A DNA stretch of 64,000 nucleotides, taken from the NCBI RefSeq assembly GCF_009184635.1, contig NZ_WELI01000006.1, positions 434,001 to 498,000 on the forward strand. The letters run 5' to 3'. The notes under the pieces were generated by a model. That model was not told where the DNA came from. It made no database searches and saw only the letters and a program-made list of their open reading frames with translations. A program made the translations under genes and the position numbers. The stretch comes from Rudanella paleaurantiibacter. Its GTDB lineage: Bacteria; Bacteroidota; Bacteroidia; Cytophagales; Spirosomataceae. Shown in pieces: positions 25,194 through 33,972 of the stretch; position 1 is the stretch's first letter, and the number at the start of each line of letters is the position of its first letter.

Positions 25194-27809
25194 TTAATAG
25201 GTAACTACACCGCGCGGCTCCGCTTCACGGTCGCGCCGGTTGTTGTCTTCATCGGGAAAAACAAATTTCATGGGCTTACCCACCTGATTGGGCAGCAGGG
25301 CAATAGCCAGCACCTGTTCTACATTATCGACATAATGGAACGTAAGGTCCTTGATATAGCTGGCATTGATCTCGTCGACATCCTTTTTGTTTTTCGAGCA
25401 AAGGATAATCTCTTTCACGCCCGCCCGGTTGGCCGCCAGAATTTTCTCTTTGATACCTCCCACCGGCAGTACTTTACCGCGGAGCGTTACCTCGCCGGTC
25501 ATGGCCAGAAACGGTTTTACCTTGCGTTGGGTACAGATGGAAGCCATCGACGTGACCATCGTGATACCCGCCGAGGGGCCATCTTTCGGAACGGCACCCG
25601 CCGGTACGTGTACGTGGAGATCGTAATGATTGAAAAGCCGATAATCAATATTCAGATCGTCAGAATGGGCTTTGAGGTACGACAGCGCCGTGATGGCCGA
25701 TTCTTTCATTACGTCGCCCAGTTGCCCCGAAAGGGTAAGCGTACCGCGTCCCCGGCTCAGGCTCGACTCGATCAGCAGAATTTCACCCCCAACCTGTGTC
25801 CATGCCAGGCCCGTTACAATGCCGGCAATGTCGTCGTCGCTGTACAGGTCTTTATCGAAAATTTCGGCACCCAGCAGCTTACGCACATCGGTGGCTTTGA
25901 TGGTCCGGGGGTATTCCTCCTCCATGGCAATCGACTTGGCAATTTTCCGTACCAGTGCGCCGATTTTCTGCTCCAGATTCCGCACGCCCGATTCCCGTGT
26001 GTAGCCTTCAATGATGCGCAGAATGGCTTTATCCTCAATCTGAAGGTCTTTCGGTTTGAGGCCGTGGTCTTTGCGTTGCTTCGGGAACAGATACTTTTTG
26101 GCAATCTGTACTTTCTCTTCAACGGTGTACCCGGCAATGTCGATGATCTCCATCCGGTCGCGGAGGGCCGGGTGAATGGTATCGAGGGTGTTGGCCGTGG
26201 CAATGAACAGACATTTCGAGAGGTCGTACTCAACCTCCAGATAGTTGTCCATGAACGTGGAGTTTTGCTCCGGGTCAAGTACTTCGAGCAGTGCCGACGA
26301 CGGGTCGCCCCGGAAATCGGAACTCACTTTGTCGATCTCGTCCAGAATAAAGACTGGGTTCGATGAGCTACATTTCCGAATGTTTTGCACAATCTTACCC
26401 GGCATGGCGCCGATGTACGTTTTGCGGTGTCCCCGGATCTCGGCTTCGTCGTGCACACCTCCGAGTGCCATCCGGCTGTACTTACGGCCGAGTGCCTTGG
26501 CAATAGAGCGCCCGAGTGAGGTTTTGCCCACCCCCGGAGGGCCGTACAGACACAGAATCGGTGCTTTCAGTCCTTCGGCATGATTGGGCTTGGCCCCGGC
26601 TGTAGCCCGGCTATTGCCCGCTTTGCGGGGAACTGGGGTGGCTTCGGCCGCTGGGGCCGCAGTTTCGTCGGCCCGGCGGTCGTTCTGAAGCTTCAGTACG
26701 GCCAGGTATTCGATAATACGCTCTTTTACTTTCTCCAGCCCGAAATGGTCGGAGTCAAGAATTTTCTGAGCGCGTTTAAGATCGTAATTGTCTTTGGTGT
26801 ATTCGCTCCAGGGCAGATCGACCAACAGCTCGATGTAGTTGAGCGTGACCGGATACTCGGGGGCCATCGGGTTGATCCGCTGAAGCTTGGTTAGTTCTTT
26901 GTCAAAATGAGCCCGCACCTCGGCCGACCAGCGTTTTTGATCGGCTTTGACCCGAATCTCTTCCAGGTCCCGGTCGGGGCTGTCCATGCCCAGTTCGTCC
27001 TGCAACACCTTAATCTGCTGACGCAGGAAGAAATCGCGCTGCTGCTGATCGAGGTCCGAGCTGGCTTTCGACTGAATCTCGCGTTTGAGTTCGAGCAACT
27101 GAATCTCCCGGAGCATGTACTCCAGCAGCAGTTGAGCCTGCGGGGCACCCTCCAGGGTTTCGAGCAGGCGTTGCTTGTCGGCTACTTCGGCGTTGATATT
27201 CGACGACAGGAAGTGCAGCAAAAACATGGGGCTCTCGATGTTGTCGAGGGCAATGCGGGCCTCCTGCGGAATCTCGGGATTGAGCCGGAGCGTTTTGTAG
27301 GCGGCATCTTTTACCGACTGAATAAGCGCTTTGCCCTCCCGCTTGGTCGCGTTCGGAAACGAATCGTCGATCTGCCGGACGGAGGCCGTCAGGAAAGGCT
27401 CATCCTGCGTAATCTGGTTTATCTCGAAGCGTTTTTTCCCCTGAATAATGATGGTGATGTTGCCATCGGGCAGGGTAATCATTTTGATGATGTACGCCAC
27501 CGTACCCAACCGGTAGAGGTCGTCGGCGGTGGGTTCATCTTTATTCTGATTAAGCTGGGCAACAACGCCAATAATTCGGTTTCCCTTGTACGCCTTCTTA
27601 ACCAGCCGGATCGACTTTTGCCGACCTACCGTCACGGGGATGACCATGCCGGGAAACAGAACTGTATTGCGAACGGGGAGTATAGGTAAATTTTGAGGAA
27701 GTTCGTAATCGTCATCGATTCCTTCCGGCGAGCCCAACGGCACGATCTCCAGATTGTCGGAGTCGAAGTCAGCCAGCAGTAATCGAGTTGCTAAATCGTT
27801 TTGTAACAT
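25194..27809 (-). CDS. lon: ATP-dependent protease Lon
   Basis: An 871-residue Lon of the full bacterial type. The N-terminal substrate-binding domain (about 40-250) begins [19 protein letters not shown]. The AAA+ part has Walker [12 protein letters not shown] and Walker [10 protein letters not shown]. The C-terminal protease has the Ser-Lys dyad: PKDGPSAG with Ser746 and GGIKEK with Lys789. I start at ATG 27809; the in-frame TTG at 27824 overlaps a palindrome. A linker between the domains (about residues 365-400) is Ala/Pro-rich. Lon removes misfolded and regulatory proteins and is classically heat-shock controlled; the palindrome just upstream is a candidate control site. Confidence 0.97.
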   Translation of the reverse strand: MLQNDLATRLLLADFDSDNLEIVPLGSPEGIDDDYELPQNLPILPVRNTVLFPGMVIPVTVGRQKSIRLVKKAYKGNRIIGVVAQLNQNKDEPTADDLYRLGTVAYIIKMITLPDGNITIIIQGKKRFEINQITQDEPFLTASVRQIDDSFPNATKREGKALIQSVKDAAYKTLRLNPEIPQEARIALDNIESPMFLLHFLSSNINAEVADKQRLLETLEGAPQAQLLLEYMLREIQLLELKREIQSKASSDLDQQQRDFFLRQQIKVLQDELGMDSPDRDLEEIRVKADQKRWSAEVRAHFDKELTKLQRINPMAPEYPVTLNYIELLVDLPWSEYTKDNYDLKRAQKILDSDHFGLEKVKERIIEYLAVLKLQNDRRADETAAPAAEATPVPRKAGNSRATAGAKPNHAEGLKAPILCLYGPPGVGKTSLGRSIAKALGRKYSRMALGGVHDEAEIRGHRKTYIGAMPGKIVQNIRKCSSSNPVFILDEIDKVSSDFRGDPSSALLEVLDPEQNSTFMDNYLEVEYDLSKCLFIATANTLDTIHPALRDRMEIIDIAGYTVEEKVQIAKKYLFPKQRKDHGLKPKDLQIEDKAILRIIEGYTRESGVRNLEQKIGALVRKIAKSIAMEEEYPRTIKATDVRKLLGAEIFDKDLYSDDDIAGIVTGLAWTQVGGEILLIESSLSRGRGTLTLSGQLGDVMKESAITALSYLKAHSDDLNIDYRLFNHYDLHVHVPAGAVPKDGPSAGITMVTSMASICTQRKVKPFLAMTGEVTLRGKVLPVGGIKEKILAANRAGVKEIILCSKNKKDVDEINASYIKDLTFHYVDNVEQVLAIALLPNQVGKPMKFVFPDEDNNRRDREAEPRGVVTY

Positions 27810-27817
27810 AGGGGAGA

Positions 27818-27832
27818 CTGCCAAACTGACAG
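27818..27832. promoter_or_regulatory. Palindrome CTGCCA-AAC-TGACAG in front of lon
   Basis: The 15 bases fit CTGnCA-n3-TGnCAG and end 8 bases before the lon ATG. A near match, CTGCCA-TTT-CGGCAG, is at 22810-22824. Being in front of a stress protease, it may be a stress-response operator, or an RNA hairpin covering the translation start. The role is inferred. Confidence 0.5.
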
Positions 27833-27988
27833 CATTTCATGATGCTTGTGGGTACTGTTAAGGCTTAGGAGCAGATATACTATACCTGTGCAAGGCGCGT
27901 GCCAGCGTATATAGGACGACGCAGCCCATGGGTAGTAACAACCGCAAAAATACGGCGCAACCCGCGAATCGCTTCTGAAAACTTATTA

Positions 27989-28489
27989 TCAGAAACTAAT
28001 ATCCTGAACGGTTTGATTTTTTTTAAACAAAAAAGTCTTTTTCTGTCCGTTGTAGCTGATAGTCACCAGATTAACCTGGTCATCGAATAAGTCGGTCAAA
28101 ACGCTTTGTTGCATTTGCCCACCTCGGAACGCTTCCGAATACGGTAGCTCCAGATAAATCCACTGGGCATCAGCCTCCGTTTCGTGACCAATATAGTCAA
28201 ATGATTTTCTTTGTTTCTGCGGAGTTAGCACGGCAAAGTGCCTGCGAACGTATTTTTCGAGTATTGGGTCGTTTTTTGTTGTATTGGCTGCACTAAACAC
28301 CACCCGTTGGGCCCCGTTTTCTTTCGTGAGTGCCTTTTCGAGATCGTCGGTAAACATCCGAACACTAATCTCAAACGCGTGCTCTTTGGGGTTATACTGC
28401 ATGTTGGTGACGCTCGCATGGTACTCATGCGCCGAACGGCTGGCAATCAGAAAAAGCGAAAGAACAAGAACTCCGATTCGTCCAAGCAT
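27989..28489 (-). CDS. DUF6702-like exported protein
   Basis: A 166-residue protein starting at the ATG at 28489, which gives a signal peptide (MLGRIGVLVLSLFLIASRSA). The longer frame to 28591 overlaps the RseP gene and I reject it. After the signal it starts HEYHASVTNMQYNPKEHAFE, typical in my recollection of a short exported Bacteroidota family (DUF6702), with later segments FDYIGHETEADAQWIYLELP and VNLVTISYNGQKKTFLF. The function is unknown; the beta-rich pattern suggests an immunoglobulin-like or lipocalin-like fold. It lies between the RseP-type protease and lon on the same strand. Confidence 0.7.
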   Translation of the reverse strand: MLGRIGVLVLSLFLIASRSAHEYHASVTNMQYNPKEHAFEISVRMFTDDLEKALTKENGAQRVVFSAANTTKNDPILEKYVRRHFAVLTPQKQRKSFDYIGHETEADAQWIYLELPYSEAFRGGQMQQSVLTDLFDDQVNLVTISYNGQKKTFLFKKNQTVQDISF

Positions 28490-28553
28490 GGGTAACGGAA
28501 AGAGAAAACGGCGGCCCGTGCCGAAGCCGAGCCGCCGGTAATGACGTTGAGAC

Positions 28554-29873
28554 TTAAAATACGGCTTTGAATACGTCGTTGAAAATGGCAAAGGCCATCA
28601 GTCCGAGCAAAATAACCATACCTACTTTCTGAGCGGCTTCGAGGAACCGATCGGATGGCTTACGACCCGACACAATCTCGTACATCAGAATAGTGGCATG
28701 GCCGCCGTCGAGGGCTGGAATTGGAAGGGCGTTCATAAAAGCCAGCGCCATAGATAGCAGGCCCGTTACGGTCCAGAACCGATCCCACACCCAAACTCCG
28801 CCAAAGAGGTTCTGCGCAATGCCGATTGGGCCACTCAGGGCCTTCGAAGGCGACACATCGCCCCGGAAAATCTTGCCAAAGCCTTTGATGTTGTCATACA
28901 CCACGCCAAACGCCCGCTGCGTGCCTACGCTCAGGGCCTCGCCGAAGGTGTACTCTTCGGTTACGGTTTTGAGCAGAAACTCGGGATAAAAACCAATGGT
29001 ACCCTCGGCAGTGGTTTTCACGTTGAGCGTAACCGGCTGCCCGGCCCGGTTGATAGACAGGGCGAGGTTCTGATTTTTCAGGGGCTTGGCAATCTCGCCG
29101 AACTCGTGGTAAAACCGAACGGGCTTACCGTTGATGGCCGTGATGACATCACCCGTTTTCAGACCAGCTTTTACGGCGGGCTGATCGGGCACCAATTCGC
29201 CTACTTTAAACGGTTGAATGGGCTCGATGAACGGACCCGCACTTTTTTTGTCGGCCAGCTTGTCGATAAAATCGTTGGGTACGTAAATGTCTTCGAGTTT
29301 CCCGTTGCGCTCCACCGTGTAGTAGCTGTTGTCGTTCAGGAAAACGTCGGTGCTACGGATGTCGTTGAAGTCTTTAAACTCCTTACCGTTGATTTTGACA
29401 ATTTTATCGCCAGTGCGCAACCCGATTTGCTTGGCCAGGTCGTGAGCCACAATACCGTATTTGGCTTCGCTGGCGGGCAGGTAGGTATTGCCGTTTTTGT
29501 AGGTGATGGCTACGAAGATGATGATCCCCACAATCACGTTGACAATGATACCGCCAAGCATCACAATCAGGCGTTGCCAGGCGGGTTTGGCCCGAAACTC
29601 GTACGGTTGCGGCTCAGCTTTCATCTGCGCCGTATCGAGCGATTCATCGATCATCCCCGAAATTTTCACGTAGCCACCCAGCGGAATGGCCCCCAGACCG
29701 TATTCGGTATCGCCTTTTTTGAAGCTAAACACCCGGGGCGGGAAGCCAATAAAGTACTGCTCTACGCGCATGCCAAACATCCGGGCCGCCAGCAGGTGAC
29801 CCAGTTCGTGTAATCCAACTAACAGAGACAGGCCCAGAATGAGCTGTCCGGCCATTATTAATACTTCCTCCAT
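28554..29873 (-). CDS. rseP: RseP-type site-2 metalloprotease (M50)
   Basis: A 439-residue inner-membrane protease. The first membrane segment carries the active site LHELGHLL (His22, Glu23, His26). Two PDZ-like regions follow (about 120-215 and 225-300; GVVAHDLAKQIGLRTGDKIV-like IVAHDLAKQIGLRTGDKIV and VKAGLKTGDVITAINGKPV). The C-terminal membrane part has the third zinc ligand in NALPIPALDGGH. RseP cuts anti-sigma factors and signal peptides within the membrane. It lies downstream of dxr, a gene order also seen in many other bacteria. A regulator within this window, such as the anti-sigma-like protein at 21.5 kb, could be a target, but that protein has no membrane segment. Confidence 0.93.
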   Translation of the reverse strand: MEEVLIMAGQLILGLSLLVGLHELGHLLAARMFGMRVEQYFIGFPPRVFSFKKGDTEYGLGAIPLGGYVKISGMIDESLDTAQMKAEPQPYEFRAKPAWQRLIVMLGGIIVNVIVGIIIFVAITYKNGNTYLPASEAKYGIVAHDLAKQIGLRTGDKIVKINGKEFKDFNDIRSTDVFLNDNSYYTVERNGKLEDIYVPNDFIDKLADKKSAGPFIEPIQPFKVGELVPDQPAVKAGLKTGDVITAINGKPVRFYHEFGEIAKPLKNQNLALSINRAGQPVTLNVKTTAEGTIGFYPEFLLKTVTEEYTFGEALSVGTQRAFGVVYDNIKGFGKIFRGDVSPSKALSGPIGIAQNLFGGVWVWDRFWTVTGLLSMALAFMNALPIPALDGGHATILMYEIVSGRKPSDRFLEAAQKVGMVILLGLMAFAIFNDVFKAVF

Positions 29874-30046
29874 ATGTGTGTTTAGTGCAAAATCGTACAG
29901 GTGTCGGGAAATGTATTGGCTATTTTAACGATCGCCCCGTAGGTACCAAACGATGAATACGCTAATCTGCGCGCTATATCCACTAGTTTATACAAAACGT
30001 TGATTGGGCATAAAATAACATCCTTAGATAGTCATCAGTAAAACAG

Positions 30047-31222
30047 TTAAACCAGACTTTTAATTCGTTCGGAAGCCAACCGGCGAGTTTCGGTGTCCGT
30101 GCTGACATAGTCGTCGTAGGTTGGCGCGGCAACAAACGTTGCCGTTGCCAGGCACTCCGCAATAACGTCGGAAATTCCCAGAAAACTTAACCGTTCGTGT
30201 AAGAACGCGTCGACGGCAACTTCATTGGCTGCATTTATGATGCAGGGGGCATTGCCGCCTTGCCGGAGTGCATCAAAAGCGAGTTGCAGGTTGCGGAAGG
30301 TTTCGAGATCGGGTTGCTCAAAAGTGAGCGATGGAAACTGCCGGAAATCAAAACGGGGAAAATCGGACTTGAGCCGGTTGGGGTAGCCCAGCGCAAACTG
30401 AATGGGCAGCCGCATATCGGGCAGCCCCATCTGCGCTTTCATGCTACCGTCTTCAAACTGCACCAGCGAGTGAATAATGCTCTGCGGGTGCACAATCACC
30501 TCAATTTGTTCGGGCGTGAGGCCAAACAACCACTTGGCTTCGATTACTTCCAGCCCTTTGTTCATGAGCGTAGCCGAGTCGATAGTGATCTTGGCACCCA
30601 TGCTCCAGTTGGGGTGTTTGAGAGCCTGCGCTTTGGTGACGGTTTCGAGAAAGGCCCGGTCTTTACCCCGGAAAGGCCCGCCCGAGGCCGTGAGCACAAT
30701 TTTCTCGATGGGGTTATGAAATTCACCCACCAGGCACTGAAAAATAGCCGAGTGCTCCGAATCGACAGGGTAGATGTTCACCCCTTTTTCGGCCGCCAGC
30801 CGGGTAATCAGCTCGCCGGCCACTACCAGCGTTTCTTTGTTGGCGAGGGCGATGTGCTTGCCTGCTTCGATAGCCCGGATGGTAGGCAGCAGGCCCGCAT
30901 AGCCGACCATGGCGGTAAGCACCATATCGATACTGTCCATCTGCACCACAGAGGCCACGGATGCGGCTCCGGCGTAGACTTTAATATCGAGTGGATCGAG
31001 GGCCGCAAAGACCTGATCGTAGCGAGATTCGTCGCAGATCACAACCACGTTGGGCCGCACCAGTTCGGCTTGTTGAATCAGAAGGTCGGCGTTGGAGTTG
31101 GCCGTGAGTACTTCCACTACGAACTGATCGGGGTGGGCGCGGACTACGTCGATGGCTTGGGTGCCAATCGAGCCGGTGGAGCCCAGAATGGCAATATGGC
31201 GTTTGTTGGAGTCGGTGTACAT
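30047..31222 (-). CDS. dxr: 1-deoxy-D-xylulose 5-phosphate reductoisomerase
   Basis: Dxr makes 2-C-methyl-D-erythritol 4-phosphate with NADPH in the MEP isoprenoid pathway. The 391-residue protein has the NADPH loop LGSTGSIGTQ (13-22), LANKETLVVAGE, the metal site PVDSEHSAIFQCL, GGPFRGKDR and HPNWSMGAKITIDSATLMNKG (shown across motifs). Its ATG overlaps the stop of the GH3-family gene as TAATG, so the two are translationally coupled. RseP follows 173 bases later. Confidence 0.96.
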   Translation of the reverse strand: MYTDSNKRHIAILGSTGSIGTQAIDVVRAHPDQFVVEVLTANSNADLLIQQAELVRPNVVVICDESRYDQVFAALDPLDIKVYAGAASVASVVQMDSIDMVLTAMVGYAGLLPTIRAIEAGKHIALANKETLVVAGELITRLAAEKGVNIYPVDSEHSAIFQCLVGEFHNPIEKIVLTASGGPFRGKDRAFLETVTKAQALKHPNWSMGAKITIDSATLMNKGLEVIEAKWLFGLTPEQIEVIVHPQSIIHSLVQFEDGSMKAQMGLPDMRLPIQFALGYPNRLKSDFPRFDFRQFPSLTFEQPDLETFRNLQLAFDALRQGGNAPCIINAANEVAVDAFLHERLSFLGISDVIAECLATATFVAAPTYDDYVSTDTETRRLASERIKSLV

Positions 31223-32724
31223 TATCCGTTATTCATTACAGCCAGCAACCCGTCCGCGATTTTGCGGTCGTTGGCCAGCCTTGGCACTTTGTTTTGTCCG
31301 CCCAGCTTGCCCTGACTTTTCATGTACTGCTGAAAAGCGCCCCGGGGCAGGCTCGTGAGCCGGAGGGGTTGTAGAATAGCCCCCGTGATGAGGTCGTCGT
31401 AATATACGTTTAGTTCGATCAGCCGGTTGTCAAGGTCGTGGGCGAAACGGGCGGGGTCGTGCGGGGGCGTGGCAAACTCCACGAGCCATTCGTGATACGG
31501 CAACCCTTCGGCCGGGGCCACCATCGGGGCCACCGTAAACTCGACAACCTCGGTTTCGGGCTGTTGCTGCATGGCGTACTGAAGCGCTTTTTCTACTTCT
31601 TCGCCAATGACGTGCTCCCCGAAGGCCGAAATAAAATGCTTGATTCGGCCCGTAACCAACAGCCGGTACGGGTCGCGGCTTACAAACTTGACCGTGTCAC
31701 CAATGGAGTACCCCCACAAACCAGCGTTGTTGTTAATCACGACGGCGTAGTTTTTGCCCAGCTCAACCTCCTCAATGGTGAGCCGACGTGGATTTTCGGA
31801 GAAATACTCCTCGGTCGGGATAAACTCGAAGAAAATCCCGCTGTCGAGCAGCATCAGCAGACCCTCTTCGGTTTGGGTGTCCTGATAGGCAATAAAGCCC
31901 TCCGAAGCGGGGTATGTCTCAATAGAGTCGATGCGTTTGCCGATGCTCTCAAACAACTTAGCCCGGTACGGCTCAAAGTTGACACCCCCGTACACGAAAA
32001 CCGAAAAGTCGGGAAACACGTCCTTTATTTTCTTGCCGGTGCGGGCCTGAATCCGGTCGAAGTACATCTGCACCCAGGGCGGAATCCCCGAAATGAGCGA
32101 CATCGGCTGGTGGATGGTTTCGTCGATGATGGTTTCGAGTTTGGTTTCCCAATCGTCGATGGTGTTGGTTTCGTAAGAGGGTAGTTGGTTGGTGCGCAGA
32201 TAAGCCGGTACGTGGTGATTCACAATACCCGATAGCCGACCGACGTGGATGCCGTTTTTCTGAGTCAACTCGGGGCTACCCGACAAAAAAATGAGCTTAC
32301 CGTCCAGAAACCGGCTGTTGCCTGTCTCGTGTACGTAATTGAGCAGGGCATCGCGGGCCGAGTTGATGTGGTTCGGAATCGACTCTTTGGTCAGCGGAAT
32401 GTATTTGGTGCCCGACGTGGTGCCTGATGTTTTGGCAAAGTAGACAGGTTTGCCCGGCCACAGGATATTCTCCTGCCCATCGACCACCTTCTGAATATAC
32501 GGCTTGAGGTCTTCGTAGTCGCGAACAGGAACCGCCTGCCGGAAATCGGCCACGGTGTGTACATCGCGAAAGTGGTGATCCCGGCCAAACTCGGTGTTCC
32601 GGGCCGTTTCGACCAAGCGTGTAAACCAACGCTGCTGTGCCGCGCCGGGCCCATACATCCAATCCTGTTGCCGTTGCGCGACCCAGCGGGCCAGCGGCTT
32701 ACTCAATACCGAACGAATTCCCAT
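31222..32724 (-). CDS. GH3-family (auxin-responsive promoter-like) protein
   Basis: A 500-residue protein of the GH3 branch of acyl-adenylate-forming enzymes. The ATP-binding loop is YFAKTSGTTSGTKYIPLT; further family segments are YGGVNFEPYRAKLFESIG, TYPASEGFIAYQD, YAVVINNNAGLWGYSIGDTV and ISAFGEHVIGEEVEKAL. Plant members join amino acids to hormones; bacterial members have mostly unknown substrates. I start at ATG 32724, as the upstream TTG start adds ten unconserved residues. It is coupled to dxr by a TAATG overlap. The coupling gives no clear functional clue, but constant co-expression with the MEP pathway would be notable. Confidence 0.88.
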   Translation of the reverse strand: MGIRSVLSKPLARWVAQRQQDWMYGPGAAQQRWFTRLVETARNTEFGRDHHFRDVHTVADFRQAVPVRDYEDLKPYIQKVVDGQENILWPGKPVYFAKTSGTTSGTKYIPLTKESIPNHINSARDALLNYVHETGNSRFLDGKLIFLSGSPELTQKNGIHVGRLSGIVNHHVPAYLRTNQLPSYETNTIDDWETKLETIIDETIHQPMSLISGIPPWVQMYFDRIQARTGKKIKDVFPDFSVFVYGGVNFEPYRAKLFESIGKRIDSIETYPASEGFIAYQDTQTEEGLLMLLDSGIFFEFIPTEEYFSENPRRLTIEEVELGKNYAVVINNNAGLWGYSIGDTVKFVSRDPYRLLVTGRIKHFISAFGEHVIGEEVEKALQYAMQQQPETEVVEFTVAPMVAPAEGLPYHEWLVEFATPPHDPARFAHDLDNRLIELNVYYDDLITGAILQPLRLTSLPRGAFQQYMKSQGKLGGQNKVPRLANDRKIADGLLAVMNNG

Positions 32725-32798
32725 AACGGAACAAAAGTAAGGGATTGGTGGCAATACCGGACCATCTGAACCGGGAAGCTGTGTTCAGGGGCAGTTGG

Positions 32799-33878
32799 CT
32801 ACCCGAGTAACCGCCATACGCCGGTAATGAGCAGCAGAATCAGGGCGGCTGGGGTGAGCACTTTCCAGGCCAGAAACATCATCTGATCGACCCGGACGCG
32901 CGGGAACGTCCAGCGCACCCACATTTGCCCCAGTACGGCCAGCAAAGCTTTGGAAAGAAGCCAGAAAACAGCCGTTACGTTGCCCCAAACGGTGCCGGGT
33001 TCGCCACTTGTCCAGTCGGCGAGCCGCACCGGCCCCAAGTTGGGCAGGGGGGTGTTCCAGCTACCCCAGAACAGGATAACGCCCAGCATAGATACCAGCA
33101 GCATCATGGCGTATTCGGACAGGAACAGCAGGGCAAAGCGCATCCCCGAATACTCAGTAGCGTAGCCCGATACAATCTCTGACTCGCCCTCGGGCAGGTC
33201 GAAGGGGGCGCGGTTGGCTTCGGCCAGTGTGCAGATAAAGAAAATCACGTAACCCACCAGCAGCAGCGGATGGCGTACCACATTCCAGGCGAAAATGCCG
33301 CCCCAGTCTGTAACGTCGATACCCAGCCAGCGTTGCCCAAACAGGTACGTGGTTTCGTAGGTGTATATGCCCTGTTGAAAGCTAATCTCCTGTAGGTTGA
33401 GAGTCTGACAGAGCATGACCACACAGAGTACGACCAGACCCAGCGGAATTTCGTAGGAGATTATCTGCGCCACCGACCGCATAGCGCCCAGCAGCGAGTA
33501 TTTGTTGTTGGAACCCCAGCCAGCCATCAGAATCCCGACCACGTCGAACGAGATAATGGCGAGCAGGTAAAAAACGCCCACGGCCGTACTCGACCCCAGC
33601 AGATCAGGGGTGAGCGGAATAACGGCGTACCCCGCAAAAATCGACGCGAAAATAACGGCCGGTGCCATCAGAAACAGACGTCGGTCGGCGGCTGCCGGTA
33701 CAATGTCTTCTTTCTGAAGCAATTTGAGCAAGTCGGCAATGAGCTGAAGCAATCCCCATTTGCCCACCTCCATCGGCCCGAGCCGATCCTGAATAAACGC
33801 CGAGATTTTGCGTTCGAGGTACACCCCAACCACCACAAAACCAGACGAGATAGCGAGAAAAATAGGAAGAGCGAGCAT
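32799..33878 (-). CDS. nuoH: NADH-quinone oxidoreductase subunit H
   Basis: A 359-residue inner-membrane protein with about eight helices. The NuoH signatures are intact: YLERKISAFIQDRLGP, GSNNKYSLLGAMRSVAQIIS and EANRAPFDLPEGESEIVSGY. NuoH forms the quinone-entry site of complex I with NuoB and NuoD. I start at the ATG 33878; a TTG frame to 33902 runs into a palindromic repeat. No other nuo gene is in the window: neighbours are a GH3 protein and asnS, so this copy stands apart from a complex I operon. Confidence 0.95.
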   Translation of the reverse strand: MLALPIFLAISSGFVVVGVYLERKISAFIQDRLGPMEVGKWGLLQLIADLLKLLQKEDIVPAAADRRLFLMAPAVIFASIFAGYAVIPLTPDLLGSSTAVGVFYLLAIISFDVVGILMAGWGSNNKYSLLGAMRSVAQIISYEIPLGLVVLCVVMLCQTLNLQEISFQQGIYTYETTYLFGQRWLGIDVTDWGGIFAWNVVRHPLLLVGYVIFFICTLAEANRAPFDLPEGESEIVSGYATEYSGMRFALLFLSEYAMMLLVSMLGVILFWGSWNTPLPNLGPVRLADWTSGEPGTVWGNVTAVFWLLSKALLAVLGQMWVRWTFPRVRVDQMMFLAWKVLTPAALILLLITGVWRLLG

Positions 33879-33885
33879 GAGGTAG

Positions 33886-33972
33886 CAATTGTAGAGACGC
33901 AATATCTTGCGTCTCCTGACCGGATGGTTTTGCTGACGCCTGGGAGACGCAATATCTTGCGTCTCTACAATT
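33886..33972. repeat. Paired palindromes GAGACGCAA-TATC-TTGCGTCTC
   Basis: Two perfect copies of a 22-bp palindrome (33894-33915 and 33944-33965) lie within a larger inverted repeat whose ends read CAATTGTAGAGACGC and GCGTCTCTACAATT. The block fills the gap between the asnS stop and the nuoH start. It resembles a REP-like mobile or structural repeat and could also end the asnS transcript. Confidence 0.85.

Noticed and set aside
26907-27689. 260-codon frame on the + strand over lon
   Set aside because: It is antisense to the conserved N-terminal Lon domain; no signal, motif or start context.
30260-31315. 351-codon frame on the + strand over dxr
   Set aside because: It lies antisense to a clear dxr gene and has no family features, only His/Gly/Gln-rich shadow composition.
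33879-33902. Longer nuoH starting at TTG 33902
   Set aside because: The extra residues come from the palindromic repeat and are not part of NuoH; the ATG at 33878 gives a normal N-terminus.
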